Shown here piece by piece: positions 11,379 through 20,730 of a stretch of DNA of 60,343 bases; positions within the stretch are counted from its first letter, which is position 1, and each line of letters starts with the position of its first letter. The notes under the pieces were generated by a model. That model saw only the letters and a list, made by a program, of their open reading frames with translations, was not told the origin of the DNA and ran no database searches. This DNA comes from Rhodoferax sp. Lineage in GTDB: Bacteria > Pseudomonadota > Gammaproteobacteria > Burkholderiales > Burkholderiaceae_C. The position numbers and the translations under genes were made by a program. The DNA is taken from NCBI RefSeq assembly GCF_028714215.1, contig NZ_JAQTMS010000029.1, positions 1 through 60,343 on the forward strand, written 5' to 3'.

Positions 11379-11663
11379 ATGAGCTACTTCGTGTACTTCA
11401 TGGCAAGTCAGAAGAACGGTACTTTGTATGTGGGCGTGACCAACAACCTGATTCGACGCGTGTTTGAGCACAAAAATGACGCCGTCGAGGGGTTTACCAA
11501 GCGGTACGCCGTGCACACTCTGGTCTGGTTTGAATCCACCAGTTCCATCGAAGCGGCAATTCAGCGAGAAAAGCAAATCAAGAATTGGAAACGAGAGTGG
11601 AAGGTGGCTCTGATAGAGAAAGGAAATCCAGACTGGAATGATCTCTATGAGGGTTTGCTTTGA
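11379..11663 (+). CDS. Small GIY-YIG domain nuclease
   Basis: A 94-residue single-domain protein. The motifs are YFVYFMAS (GIY-equivalent strand), TLYVGVTNNLIRRVFEH (YIG-equivalent strand followed by the conserved Arg), and a later Glu-containing helix (SIEAAIQREKQIKNWKREWK). This is the UvrC/URI-type stand-alone GIY-YIG family whose biological role is mostly unknown. It has no operon partner: 163 bp after ffh, 274 bp before miaB (which is on the other strand), and bracketed on both sides by the same palindromic element. The flanks suggest it may belong to a mobile unit, which is inference. Confidence 0.85.
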   Translation: MSYFVYFMASQKNGTLYVGVTNNLIRRVFEHKNDAVEGFTKRYAVHTLVWFESTSSIEAAIQREKQIKNWKREWKVALIEKGNPDWNDLYEGLL

Positions 11664-11681
11664 GGTGCCTGAACCGTTTCC

Positions 11682-11745
11682 CACACTGGCTGTCACCCAC
11701 ACTGGCTGTCACCCACACTGGCTGTCACCCACTCTGGTTGTCATC
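11682..11745 (+). repeat. 16-bp tandem repeat (3 exact + 1 diverged unit)
   Basis: CACACTGGCTGTCACC occurs three times head to tail (11682-11729), followed by a fourth diverged unit that runs into a partial palindromic element (TTGTCATCCCGG). It begins 19 bp after the GIY-YIG stop. No coding function is apparent. Confidence 0.85.
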
Positions 11746-11761
11746 CCGGACCCCTGCAGTT

Positions 11762-11815
11762 GTCATCCCGGGCTTGACCCGGGATCCATGGATTGCGGAT
11801 CGAGTCCGCAATGAC
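11762..11815 (+). repeat. 54-bp palindromic element, full copy 2
   Basis: Identical over its 54 bp to the copy at 11248-11301. Together with the following 25 bases it forms the right direct repeat around the GIY-YIG gene. Confidence 0.9.
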
Positions 11816-11829
11816 AACCGGGAGGCAGT

Positions 11830-11855
11830 GGATTGCGGGTCAGGCCCGCAATGAC
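11830..11855 (+). repeat. Half palindromic element
   Basis: GGATTGCGGGTCAGGCCCGC followed by AATGAC is the right half of the element (half of the centre, arm 2, terminal ATGAC). Confidence 0.75.
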
Positions 11856-11873
11856 AAATACCACGCCGGAATG

Positions 11874-11933
11874 GCAATCCTGAGTCGGCGATCGCAATCC
11901 TGAGCCGGTGATGGCAATCCTGAGCCGGTGATG
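11874..11933 (+). repeat. 20-bp tandem repeat (3 units)
   Basis: Three units of GCAATCCTGAGCCGGTGATG (the first with three differences) end four bases before the miaB stop codon. A fourth unit is cut after GCAATC. Confidence 0.85.
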
Positions 11934-11937
11934 GCAA

Positions 11938-13260
11938 TCAGGTCAGCAGTTCCCCGCGCAGTGTGTAAGAGCGGGTCTCGGTAATTTTCACGTCCACCAA
12001 CTGCCCGATCAGGGCGGGTTGTCCGATGAAGTTGACGACGCGGTTGCATTCGGTGCGGCCCATCAGTTCTGCCGCATCGCGCCGGGAGTGGCCTTCCACC
12101 AGAATGCGCTGCACCGTGCCCAGGCGGCTTTCGCTAATGCGCTTGATGCTGTCGTTGATCACGCCTTGCAGATGTTGCAAGCGGCGCAGTTTGACGGCAT
12201 GCGGTGTGTCGTCAGCCAGGTTGGCCGCCGGTGTACCGGGGCGCGGACTGAAGATAAAACTGAAGGAGTTGTCAAAGCCAACCTCGTCTATCAGCTTCAT
12301 CATCCTGTTGAAATCGTCCTCCGTCTCGCCCGGAAAACCAACGATGAAATCGCTACTCAACGCCATATCGGGCCGGATGGCGCGCAGTTTGCGCACGGTC
12401 GACTTGAATTCCATGGCGGTGTAGCCGCGCTTCATGGCCATCAAAATGCGATCCGAACCGTGTTGCACCGGCAAGTGCAGGTGGCTCACCAGCTTGGGTA
12501 TTTTTTCGTAGGCTGCAATCAGCGCCGGCGTGAACTCGTTGGGGTGGCTGGTCAGGTAGCGGATGCGCTCAATGCCGGGGATGTCGGCCACATAATCCAG
12601 CAAGGTGGCAAAGTCCGCCATCTCGGCGCCATCGCCCATGGGGGTGCGGTAGGCGTTCACGTTTTGGCCCAGCAACGTCACCTCCTTCACGCCCTGGTCG
12701 GCCAGCCCCGCCACCTCCACCAGCACATCGTCGAACGGCCGTGACACCTCTTCGCCTCGGGTGTAAGGCACCACGCAGTAACTGCAGTATTTGGAGCAGC
12801 CCTCCATGATGCTGACGAAAGCGGTGGCCCCTTCCACGCGGGCCGGCGGCAAGTGATCAAACTTTTCGATTTCCGGAAAGCTGATGTCCACTTGCGAGCG
12901 ATTCTGCCGTTCGCGCTCGAGCAGCATCTGCGGCAAACGGTGCAGGGTTTGCGGACCAAACACCACATCCACGTAGGGCGCGCGCTCGATGATGGCAGCC
13001 CCTTCCTGACTCGCCACGCAACCACCGACGCCAATCAAAACGCCCTTCTTCTTCAGGTGCCGGATGCGCCCCAGATCGGAAAACACCTTCTCCTGTGCTT
13101 TCTCCCGCACCGAGCAGGTGTTGAACAAAATCAGATCCGCCTGCTCCACATCGTCGGTCGGCTCATACCCTTGCGCGGCATTGAGCACATCGGCCATCTT
13201 GCCCGAGTCGTACTCGTTCATCTGACAACCAAAGGTTTTGATGAAGACCTTTTTAGTCAA
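11938..13260 (-). CDS. miaB: tRNA-2-methylthio-N6-dimethylallyladenosine synthase
   Basis: A 440-residue radical-SAM methylthiotransferase that modifies A37 of tRNAs reading UNN codons. The N-terminal UPF0004 cluster ligands are Cys12, Cys49 and Cys81. The radical-SAM motif is C155-x3-C159-x2-C162 (CSKYCSYC), and a TRAM domain forms the C-terminus (about 375-440). The start at 13260 ([18 protein letters not shown]) is the family start. It overlaps the stop of the upstream YjbH-like gene by ATGA, so the two are cotranscribed despite unrelated roles. Confidence 0.96.
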   Translation of the reverse strand: MTKKVFIKTFGCQMNEYDSGKMADVLNAAQGYEPTDDVEQADLILFNTCSVREKAQEKVFSDLGRIRHLKKKGVLIGVGGCVASQEGAAIIERAPYVDVVFGPQTLHRLPQMLLERERQNRSQVDISFPEIEKFDHLPPARVEGATAFVSIMEGCSKYCSYCVVPYTRGEEVSRPFDDVLVEVAGLADQGVKEVTLLGQNVNAYRTPMGDGAEMADFATLLDYVADIPGIERIRYLTSHPNEFTPALIAAYEKIPKLVSHLHLPVQHGSDRILMAMKRGYTAMEFKSTVRKLRAIRPDMALSSDFIVGFPGETEDDFNRMMKLIDEVGFDNSFSFIFSPRPGTPAANLADDTPHAVKLRRLQHLQGVINDSIKRISESRLGTVQRILVEGHSRRDAAELMGRTECNRVVNFIGQPALIGQLVDVKITETRSYTLRGELLT

Positions 13261-15437
13261 GGTTTGCCCGCCATCTCACGCAACATGGCGCGCACGCGGT
13301 AGAGGTTGGCCAGCATGTCGGCCTGGCCGGCCCGGTCGTAGTCCAGGGTGTCGTTCAGCAGACCATGCTGAATGACCGGCACCATGCCGTAGCCACTGGT
13401 GACGTAGTTATCGGTGCCCCCTACCTTGGTCGCGATGCCATAGACCCACTGGTCAGCGCCACGCAGGGTGGCTGGCCCGACAACGGTCGCGGCCCGGCTA
13501 CCTATGGGCATGCTGATTTCAAAGCCGGCAAACTTTGTCCGCGGCATCACTATCGGTGAACTGGCTTCCGTGTTGCGGTAATAAAAGGTCAGGCGGTTAT
13601 CCCCAAACCAGTGATGGCTTGCCAGCCGGAGGCCACGATCCTGATTGTAAAACTGCCCGGCTTGCGCTTCCCAATACCAGCGCCCGTCGATAACACTCCA
13701 CCGTGCGGAACCCAAGGCCAGCGGGTGGCGGATGCGCTCAAACGTCCCGCCGCTGGTATCCGTTCCCTGGTAATAGCCAGCCAACCCACTCAAACGCAGC
13801 GTCCCCTGTGGGCTCAGCCAAGCAAGGTCCATTTGACCGCCATAATCGCTGTGCATGACATAGCCAACGCTCCCCTGGGCCCACAACCGGGGCGCCAGTT
13901 CCATCTGAAGCGACAACGTGCTGCTTTCCACGCGGCTCCGAATGCGGTCACCGCCAAACGCCCCATCGGCGCCAAAGTTGGGACTATTTGCCAGCGGCAC
14001 CGTCACTTCACCCTGCCACAAGGCACCGCGTGACAAACCCAGTTCCCAACGCAGACTCATGCCCACCGAGGCGTCAAACAAGCCCAATTCGGTGCCAACA
14101 CGCTGGTGCAGCACAGGAGCGATCTCCAACTGAGGATGCCATCTATCCCGGGCCTGAGCAGGCGTTACCAGCCAAACCGGCTCGGGCGAGCGCCCCGCCA
14201 AGCCGCTATTCAGCTTCAGCGCCGCTTGCCCGTCGCACCACCACCCGCCATCGGCAAATTTCGCCAAACAAGTGGCATTGGTTTGAACCGTCAGCACCGG
14301 GTCCTGCAGGTAACTGAGCACCAGATGGAGTTGCTCATCGCTTTGCGCCATCTTTTGCCACACGCCTAAGGCCACGCCAAGGGCATCGAGCCGGTTCTTG
14401 CGCCAGGTCAACGGCTCAGCCTGCACCACCCAGCGCCGCGCATTGTCAAAACCAACCCAGACCGACGTAAATCCGGCACTTTGCAAGCGGCTTGCCAGTT
14501 GCTCAGCACGTTGCGCCTGCGTCGCCGCCATTTCAGGTGCGGGTGGGGTTACCGACAATGGTGGCGCAGGGACCGCCGCAGGCGGTGTTTTCGGCTGTGC
14601 CAAGGGCATTGGCGCAAGCGGCGGCGTCTTTGGCGCAGTCTGAGGCGCTGCCTGGGCTGGCGCGGCGGCAGCGAGCCTGCGCGTTCCTTCGCCAAGTGCC
14701 GATTTGTCAAAGCTGTAGGTGAGGCCCAGTCCAGCCTGCCAAGCCTGCTGGTCCGTGCGACTGCTGAGCTTTCGGCTGGCACTAACTTCCAGCGCGAGGG
14801 ATTCGGATAGCGGCCTCGCATAGCGCAAGCCAGCGCGCAGTTCATGGCTGTCGTATTCGGCCAGCGCCTGCCAATGCTGGTTCAAAAACACCTGGCCGCT
14901 GCCAAACACGCCATCCAGCGACGAGTAAGCACGCCCTCCCCTGCCATAGCCCAGCGAAAAATCAAACGCCCCAACCGAGGCGGTTGCGACGCCGTAGTAG
15001 CTGCGAAAGTTGGTGGCGGCGCCGCCGATGTCGACCGCGCCAAAGGCCAAGCGCGTATCCCACCCCAATCTCAGGGGCAACTGGTACTTGGCGGAAGCCG
15101 ACAGATCACGCAAAGCACCCTGACAAGGGGGGCTGATGACGTACATGCTGCAATACAAATCGCCGTCATAAGCGAGCCGACCTGCCAGTTCCAGACCCGG
15201 TAACACGCCGAAACCCAGGTTAACAGAGCCGAACCCCCCAACGCCCGGATAGACGCGCGGCTTTTCGGGGTTGCTGTTGTTCCACGCCGCGCTGACCGTG
15301 CCCGGGCTCAGTACATCGGCGGTGGGTGAGTTGATCGCACCGGTAAAGGCTGCCGGCGCCAACTGCGCGAACGCGGACCCACCGAGAGCCGCCGCACCCA
15401 GCCACAAAGTCCAAGAAAGTGATGAGCGCAAGAACAT
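13257..15437 (-). CDS. YjbH/GfcD-like outer-membrane exopolysaccharide protein
   Basis: A 726-residue secreted protein with a signal peptide ([24 protein letters not shown], cut after about residue 24). The sequence is rich in alternating aromatic/hydrophobic strands ending in Tyr or Phe, as in a beta-barrel, and is split by a Pro/Ala-rich linker (about 255-305). This fits the YjbH (GfcD) family encoded with group-4 capsule and yjbEFGH genes and thought to act in polysaccharide secretion. Its position beside the wzb-wza-wzc operon supports that. The precise biochemical role of the family is not established. Confidence 0.8.
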   Translation of the reverse strand: MFLRSSLSWTLWLGAAALGGSAFAQLAPAAFTGAINSPTADVLSPGTVSAAWNNSNPEKPRVYPGVGGFGSVNLGFGVLPGLELAGRLAYDGDLYCSMYVISPPCQGALRDLSASAKYQLPLRLGWDTRLAFGAVDIGGAATNFRSYYGVATASVGAFDFSLGYGRGGRAYSSLDGVFGSGQVFLNQHWQALAEYDSHELRAGLRYARPLSESLALEVSASRKLSSRTDQQAWQAGLGLTYSFDKSALGEGTRRLAAAAPAQAAPQTAPKTPPLAPMPLAQPKTPPAAVPAPPLSVTPPAPEMAATQAQRAEQLASRLQSAGFTSVWVGFDNARRWVVQAEPLTWRKNRLDALGVALGVWQKMAQSDEQLHLVLSYLQDPVLTVQTNATCLAKFADGGWWCDGQAALKLNSGLAGRSPEPVWLVTPAQARDRWHPQLEIAPVLHQRVGTELGLFDASVGMSLRWELGLSRGALWQGEVTVPLANSPNFGADGAFGGDRIRSRVESSTLSLQMELAPRLWAQGSVGYVMHSDYGGQMDLAWLSPQGTLRLSGLAGYYQGTDTSGGTFERIRHPLALGSARWSVIDGRWYWEAQAGQFYNQDRGLRLASHHWFGDNRLTFYYRNTEASSPIVMPRTKFAGFEISMPIGSRAATVVGPATLRGADQWVYGIATKVGGTDNYVTSGYGMVPVIQHGLLNDTLDYDRAGQADMLANLYRVRAMLREMAGKP

Positions 15438-15573
15438 GCAGAGAGAATTAACCTGGAAAAATAAAATTCAGTGGAAGCCGTGGAGATTGCAATGCCTTAC
15501 GACATGGGGTACCTCAGGGGTATCCTTTTTACCAGACAAGCCAACCCACCCCCAGCTAGCATTCTGGCACCAA

Positions 15574-15594
15574 GAGGGCGCGCCCAGCGCCCTC
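15574..15594 (-). terminator. Strong hairpin after the Thr-rich lipoprotein gene
   Basis: GAGGGCGC-GCCCA-GCGCCCTC is a perfect 8-bp GC-rich stem beginning 19 bp beyond the stop codon of the lipoprotein gene (minus strand). Only a weak T-rich stretch follows, so termination may be partial or factor-assisted. Confidence 0.5.
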
Positions 15595-15612
15595 ACGCAC
15601 ACACGTCAGTTC

Positions 15613-16185
15613 TTATTGGGCACCCGTCACTTTTAGCGTCACCGTCCCGCCGTTGACACCATTGACAGTTACCACGCCAGTTGTTGGATCAATCGACACA
15701 GAGGCCTGTGCTGGCGCTGAGGGAATCTGTCCCAGTTGCAGCAGTATATGCACGGTAGTGGCCTGTCCCGTGGCCTGAACACCGCCGGTCTCGACATTGA
15801 TCTGACAGGGGTGGACAGTGATCACCTGACCCACAGTCACTCCCGCAAGCGTACTGGCAGTCACGGTGAATATGCACGACCCGAAGGTTGTGATACCCGT
15901 TACCGTGCCACCGGGCGCGGTAATGGTGGCGGTCGGTGTCGCAGAGGTCGTATTCGTAAATTTCACTGTAGTAGCCACTGTGGCTAAGGCCGGCACGCTC
16001 GCCGGGAAAGCCCCCGCGGGAACCGAGAAGGGCACAGCCTCAGCAGCTTTTACCGTAGCTGCAGTCACCGGCACCACGGTGTCGGCTGCCGCAACCTGCG
16101 GCGCCGGGTTGCCGCCGCAAGCAGCGAGCGCCGTAACAAAGACCGACGTCATCAAAATTCGAATTGAAAGAGAAGAATTAGACAT
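15613..16185 (-). CDS. Thr-rich putative lipoprotein, unknown function
   Basis: A 190-residue protein with a lipoprotein signal peptide ending ALAAC, so the Cys near residue 23 would be acylated. The mature part is low complexity, about 18% Thr with many Ala and Val, and is likely all beta. Two cysteines (GSCIFTV and VHPCQINV) could form a disulfide. I do not recognise a family. Its composition and place beside a YjbH-like gene recall the Thr-rich proteins YjbE/GfcA at the head of yjb/gfc operons, but that is only an analogy. The ATG at 16185 has a G-rich ribosome site; an upstream start would spoil the signal peptide. It is divergent from the export operon. Confidence 0.7.
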   Translation of the reverse strand: MSNSSLSIRILMTSVFVTALAACGGNPAPQVAAADTVVPVTAATVKAAEAVPFSVPAGAFPASVPALATVATTVKFTNTTSATPTATITAPGGTVTGITTFGSCIFTVTASTLAGVTVGQVITVHPCQINVETGGVQATGQATTVHILLQLGQIPSAPAQASVSIDPTTGVVTVNGVNGGTVTLKVTGAQ

Positions 16186-16442
16186 GAAACCCCCGTTAAT
16201 GAGAAAGCCGCGAAGAAGAAAAATTAACACCGCTGCGGGTCTGACCAGTTTATACAGCCAGCCAGCGTGCTTGTCATCTGTTTTTTTGCACGCCGCATTG
16301 TGGCACAGCTCTGCAAAAACATGGCAGCATGTTCAGGTACCACAGAATTTTGAGCAGCGTCAAAGTTGTCCCCTGACGCCCCGGGGTTTCCAATTACACT
16401 CGCAGGGCTACAAATCGTAATAACAGCTTTCTTGGGAGCGGC

Positions 16443-16724
16443 ATGAGCCAGTTGACTTATCGCACCGCAGTGTATCGAGGCGCTTACGCAACCGTTTTTG
16501 TTGCGGCCTACCTGTTGTTGGCAGCCTTCTTACTGTCGGGCGGCGATTCCGTGTCTGAGAGCAGCACGGGGGTCTGGGGTCTGATGCTGGGCATGGCGCT
16601 GGCAGGTACAGCCGGGGCCATCGCAGGCCCCGCGCTGCACAGGCGGTTGTTCAAGTCCCGGGCTGCACGCCGCGCAGCTCACAAACCCGGCAAGCACTCG
16701 CACCACCATCACTCGCACGAATGA
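16443..16724 (+). CDS. Small two-helix membrane protein with His-rich tail
   Basis: A 93-residue protein of unknown function. Hydrophobic helices lie at about residues 12-33 and 44-63. A basic cytoplasmic-type stretch (HRRLFKSRAARRAAHK) follows, and the C-terminus SHHHHSHE has six His in the last ten residues. It overlaps the wzb start by ATGA and is therefore the first gene of the wzb-wza-wzc unit. The position suggests a role in, or regulation of, polysaccharide export; the His cluster could bind a divalent metal. Both points are inference. Confidence 0.75.
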   Translation: MSQLTYRTAVYRGAYATVFVAAYLLLAAFLLSGGDSVSESSTGVWGLMLGMALAGTAGAIAGPALHRRLFKSRAARRAAHKPGKHSHHHHSHE

Positions 16725-17185
16725 GTCAAGCCACCTTTTCCATTCTGGTGGTGTGCACTGCCAACATCTGTCGCAGCCCGGCTGGCCAAGCCCTGTTGGC
16801 GGCACAACTGGCAAACCACAATGTCCGGATCGAATCGGCCGGTACCCGCGCGCTCGATGGCAACGCGGTCGACACCACCATGGCACGCCTGCTGCAGGCG
16901 CGCGGCATCGACGCCCTGGCCCAGCACCGCTCGCGGCCCATCATGCCCACCATGTTGGCCCGTTACGACCAGGTGCTGTGCATGGAAGACCAACATGTCC
17001 GGCAGGTGCTGGCGCTGTACCCGGCCGGCCGGGGCAAGGTTCGACTATTGGGCCACTGGAGCGGGCAACAAATTGCCGACCCCATCGGCCAGCCCGATAC
17101 GGTGTATGCTGCCGCGCTCGACCAAATTGAAAGTTGCGCCGGACAATGGGCGCAAAAATTGATAGACATGGGAATGATGAGATGA
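16721..17185 (+). CDS. wzb: Low-molecular-weight protein-tyrosine phosphatase (Wzb type)
   Basis: A 154-residue LMW-PTP. The P-loop VCTANICRS has catalytic Cys12 and Arg18; Ala replaces the usual Gly in CxGNxCRS. The general acid is Asp120 in IADPIGQP. In capsule and EPS systems this cytoplasmic enzyme dephosphorylates the Tyr-rich tail of Wzc and so allows cycles of polymer assembly. It overlaps both neighbours by ATGA, consistent with coupled translation of gene 1, wzb and wza. Confidence 0.92.
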   Translation: MSQATFSILVVCTANICRSPAGQALLAAQLANHNVRIESAGTRALDGNAVDTTMARLLQARGIDALAQHRSRPIMPTMLARYDQVLCMEDQHVRQVLALYPAGRGKVRLLGHWSGQQIADPIGQPDTVYAAALDQIESCAGQWAQKLIDMGMMR

Positions 17186-18312
17186 CAGAACAATTCAAGG
17201 CCGGCGCGCTGGCTATCCTGCTCAGCGCAGCAATGGCCGGTTGCGGCACTGCACCGGGCATGTACGTGGCCACGCCGGCCACTGCGCAAACACGCAGCAC
17301 CTGGTTTGGCAGCCGCGCCAGCGAACCCGAGCCCAGCATAGACTTTGCACTGATCCGTCTATCAGCGGAAAACATGGGCAAGTACAGTCTACCGGGCAAC
17401 GGCTCCGGCGTCCCTCTGTTCAGTGCCAACAGCAGCGGCCCCTACAAGTTGGGCCTGCAAGACGTGCTGCGCATCAACGTCTGGGGCCATCCCGACTTTT
17501 TACCCACGCTCTCGGCCGTATCGTCCAGCGGCGTTGCCAGTGTGCCCCTGGGGCGCACCATCAACGAAGATGGCACACTATTCTTTCCGCTGGTGGGCGC
17601 CTTGCCAGCGGCCGGCCTCACGTTATCGGAGTTTCGCGTTGCGCTGACCAAAGCCCTGACCAAATACATCAAGGATCCGCAAGTCGACGTCGATATGGCC
17701 GCCTTTCGCAGCCAGCGGGTGTTCATGGCGGGTGAGGTCAAAGCCCCCGGCGTGGTGCCCATTACCGACATCCCGCTCAAGATCACCGATGCCCTGGCCG
17801 CCGTCGGCGGCACCACCCCTGACGCCGACCTCGGCGTGGTCCAACTCACCCGTGCCGCCCAAAGCTTTACCATCGACTTGAACCGCCTGTATTTTGGTGG
17901 CGAGCTGGCGCTGAACCTGACGCTGCAACACGGCGATGTGCTCACCGTGCCTGATCGCCAAGCACGCAAGGTGTTTTTGCTGGGTGAAGTGATGCAACCC
18001 AAATCCTACGTGCTGCGCCGGGGCCGCGTCAGTCTGGCCGAGGTACTGGCCGATGCCGGTGGCCCGAATCCGCTGTCGGCCAACGCCGGCGAAGTCTTTG
18101 TCATGCGCTTGGGCGTTGACGGCAAACCGCTGGTGTTCCAGCTCGACGCGCGCGAACCGGTGGCGCTGCTGCTGGCCGATCGTTTTGATGTACAAGCGCG
18201 TGACCTGGTCTACGTCAACCCGACCAGCATGACCCACGCCGTGCGGATCATGAACCAGTATCTGCCGCTGCTGCAAGGTGTCTCCAGCGTCAAACAGGTC
18301 GGCGGCTTCTAG
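17182..18312 (+). CDS. wza: Outer-membrane polysaccharide export lipoprotein Wza
   Basis: A 376-residue protein with lipoprotein signal sequence (lipobox ending MAGC, Cys21). A Poly_export domain starts near residue 84 (PYKLGLQDVLRINVWGHPDF), followed by two SLBB domains (VFMAGEVKAPGVVPI and VFLLGEVMQPKSYVL). Wza multimers form the outer-membrane channel and contact Wzc across the periplasm. The ATG at 17182 overlaps the wzb stop; an in-frame ATG at 17134 would lie inside wzb and displace the signal peptide. Confidence 0.93.
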   Translation: MTEQFKAGALAILLSAAMAGCGTAPGMYVATPATAQTRSTWFGSRASEPEPSIDFALIRLSAENMGKYSLPGNGSGVPLFSANSSGPYKLGLQDVLRINVWGHPDFLPTLSAVSSSGVASVPLGRTINEDGTLFFPLVGALPAAGLTLSEFRVALTKALTKYIKDPQVDVDMAAFRSQRVFMAGEVKAPGVVPITDIPLKITDALAAVGGTTPDADLGVVQLTRAAQSFTIDLNRLYFGGELALNLTLQHGDVLTVPDRQARKVFLLGEVMQPKSYVLRRGRVSLAEVLADAGGPNPLSANAGEVFVMRLGVDGKPLVFQLDAREPVALLLADRFDVQARDLVYVNPTSMTHAVRIMNQYLPLLQGVSSVKQVGGF

Positions 18313-18363
18313 GCCACCATTCGACGCATAAGTAACAATATAAACTTAAACTTTCAGGCTTCC

Positions 18364-20700
18364 ATGGCGACAGATTACAGCGACCGCAACAACGACAACC
18401 GTCCCCTGATCCAGGAGGAAGAGGGCCTGTCGCTCATCGATATTCTTGAAAACGTGCTGTATTTCAAGTGGCACTTCATCGTGGTGGCCAGTGCGGTGTT
18501 TGTGCTCTCGGTGTTTTATGCCATCGTCGCCACGCCCATTTACACGGCTGACGTGCTGATACAAATCGAAGAGAAAAAGAGCTCCTCGCTGGGCGCACTA
18601 AACGCCGTCGCCACTGCGCTGGACGTGCAGCAGTCCCCTGTCATGGGCGAGATCGAAATCCTGCGCTCACGCAACGTCATCGGCCGCGCCGTCGAGGCCG
18701 AGCTGGCCCACACCAGCATCAAGGTGGGCAACCGCCTGCCGCTGGTCGGTGGCTGGCTGGCCCGCCTGCGCGAACGTGGCAGCGACGGTCTGGCCAAACC
18801 GTTATGGGACTGGGGCAATATCGCCTGGGGTGGCGAGACGCTAACCATCGATGAATTTGTCGTACCCGAGCGCTATTTTGGCAAGCCGTTTGACCTCATC
18901 GCAAGCACTGCTGGGGGTTGGTCGCTGGTTGATTCCGAGGGCGTCGCCGTGCTACAAGGCAAGGCCGGCCAAAGCGCTCAGTCCGCCGACGGCCAGTTCA
19001 GGCTCTGGGTCTCGGACATGAAAGCCCGCCCCGGCAACCACTTTGAGATAAGGCGCTATTCAGTGCCTTCACGCGTAGTTCAGATTCTGGGACAGATGAC
19101 GGTCACAGAAACCAAACGCCAGTCGAATGTGCTGAAGCTCACTTACGAAGACACCAACTCGACCAACGCGGCCCGCATGCTCAATGCCATTGCCGACGCC
19201 TACCTCAAGCAAAACCTTGAGCGCCGCTCGGAAGAAGCCGACAAGAGCCTGAAGTTCTTGCAAGAGCAATTGCCTGAGTTGCAAAAGCAACTGGAAGTGG
19301 CCGAGAAAGCCCTCAACGGGTTTCGCAACCGGGAAAAAACCCTTGATATTTCTGGTGAAATCAAGGTGCTGCTCGACAAAACAACCGATATCGAAAGGCT
19401 TCGCATGGAAGCCGAGCTCAAGCGCAAGGAGTTGCTGCAACGCTATGAGCCAATCCACCCCGCTATCCGAGCGCTGGACGGGCAGATCTCCGCACTCAAA
19501 GGTGAGTTTCAAAGCCTGGGTCGTGCCATTTCTGCGCTGCCCAACACGCAGCAAGACTACATCCGCTATGCGCGTGACGTGGAGGTCAACAACCAGCTCT
19601 ATGTCGGCCTACTCAACAACGCCCAACAGCTTAAAGTAGCGCGCGCTGGCACCACCGGTAATGTCGCCATCATTGACCGCGCCGTGGTACCGGAGCGGCC
19701 CTCCCGCCCCAACCAACCCTTGACGGTAGCCATTGGCGGCCTGCTGGGCCTGCTGCTGGGTTTTTTGGCCAGCCAGCTGTTGGCGATGATGTCCGGCATT
19801 GTGCGCGACCCGAAAAAACTCGAACTCAAAACCGGCATCCAGACCTTTGCCATTTTGCCCTTGGCGCCCGAGCAGGCCGACTTTGACCTGGTGGACGACA
19901 AACCGTTTCTGCTGGCGCATGAAAAACCCACCGCCATTGTGGTGGAAGCGCTGCGCAGTTTGCGCACGGCCCTGCTGTTTGCCTTGTCGGAAACCCCACG
20001 CGCCAAAGTCATCCTCGTCACCTCGGCGGCGCCAGGGCAAGGCAAGAGCTTTATTTCCGTCAACCTGGCCTATTTGATGGCAGCCGCCGGCAAGCGTGTT
20101 CTGCTGATCGACGCCGACGTGCGCCGCTCGTCCCTGAAACGTTACATCGCGCTGCCGGAACACCCGCATGGTTTGTCCGACGTGCTGAAAGACGGCGCAT
20201 CCTTTGTCGACCTGGTGCGCCGCGAGGTGCACCCCCATCTGGACCTACTGGCCGCAGGTGCCCGCGTCAAAAACCCCGGCGATTTGTTCTCCAAGCAGGC
20301 TTTGGCCGACACCATCGCCAGTGCCGCCGAGCAGTACGACTTTGTGGTCATCGACTCGCCGCCAGTGCTGCCAGTGAACGACGCCGCGGCGCTCTCCAAA
20401 TGGGCGGACGTGACGGTGTTTGTGGCGCGGCAAGACTCGGTCAGCCAGGCTGAAATAGCTGAAGCGCTAACGCTGTTGGCCAAGGCCGGCAAACCGGTCA
20501 GCGGCCTGGTCTTCAATGGGTACATTCCGTCAACCCTGCGTTATGGCTATGGTTACGGTTATGGCTACGGCTATCGCTACCGCAAGTACGGCGGCCGCTA
20601 CGGCAAGGGTTACGGTTATAGTGGTTACGGTAAAGGTTACGGTTACAGTAGCTACGGTGATGACGATACGGAAAGTGCCTCGAAGAAGACGCCCAAGTAA
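18364..20700 (+). CDS. wzc: Polysaccharide co-polymerase / BY-family tyrosine kinase Wzc
   Basis: A 778-residue inner-membrane protein. It has a Wzz domain with the first membrane helix (about residues 34-55), a periplasmic coiled-coil region with the GNVR/KRKELLQRYEPIHPAI segment, a second helix near 455-475, and a cytoplasmic kinase domain. Walker A is SAAPGQGKSF starting at residue 554, A-prime is VLLIDADVRR and Walker B is FVVIDSPP. The C-terminus is an unusually regular Tyr-Gly tail with 15 Tyr in about 40 residues, the autophosphorylation cluster that Wzb acts on. It controls polymer length and export with Wza. Confidence 0.94.
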   Translation: MATDYSDRNNDNRPLIQEEEGLSLIDILENVLYFKWHFIVVASAVFVLSVFYAIVATPIYTADVLIQIEEKKSSSLGALNAVATALDVQQSPVMGEIEILRSRNVIGRAVEAELAHTSIKVGNRLPLVGGWLARLRERGSDGLAKPLWDWGNIAWGGETLTIDEFVVPERYFGKPFDLIASTAGGWSLVDSEGVAVLQGKAGQSAQSADGQFRLWVSDMKARPGNHFEIRRYSVPSRVVQILGQMTVTETKRQSNVLKLTYEDTNSTNAARMLNAIADAYLKQNLERRSEEADKSLKFLQEQLPELQKQLEVAEKALNGFRNREKTLDISGEIKVLLDKTTDIERLRMEAELKRKELLQRYEPIHPAIRALDGQISALKGEFQSLGRAISALPNTQQDYIRYARDVEVNNQLYVGLLNNAQQLKVARAGTTGNVAIIDRAVVPERPSRPNQPLTVAIGGLLGLLLGFLASQLLAMMSGIVRDPKKLELKTGIQTFAILPLAPEQADFDLVDDKPFLLAHEKPTAIVVEALRSLRTALLFALSETPRAKVILVTSAAPGQGKSFISVNLAYLMAAAGKRVLLIDADVRRSSLKRYIALPEHPHGLSDVLKDGASFVDLVRREVHPHLDLLAAGARVKNPGDLFSKQALADTIASAAEQYDFVVIDSPPVLPVNDAAALSKWADVTVFVARQDSVSQAEIAEALTLLAKAGKPVSGLVFNGYIPSTLRYGYGYGYGYGYRYRKYGGRYGKGYGYSGYGKGYGYSSYGDDDTESASKKTPK

Positions 20701-20730
20701 GGCTTAGAACAAAGGACAGGGGAATGGATC

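Noticed and set aside
11682..11933. CRISPR-like array
   Set aside because: The units are contiguous tandem repeats of 16 and 20 bp without spacers; no cas genes are present.
16301..16316. Sigma-54-like promoter TGGCAC...TGC before the export operon
   Set aside because: GG and GC are separated by nine bases instead of the required ten, so it should not bind RpoN.
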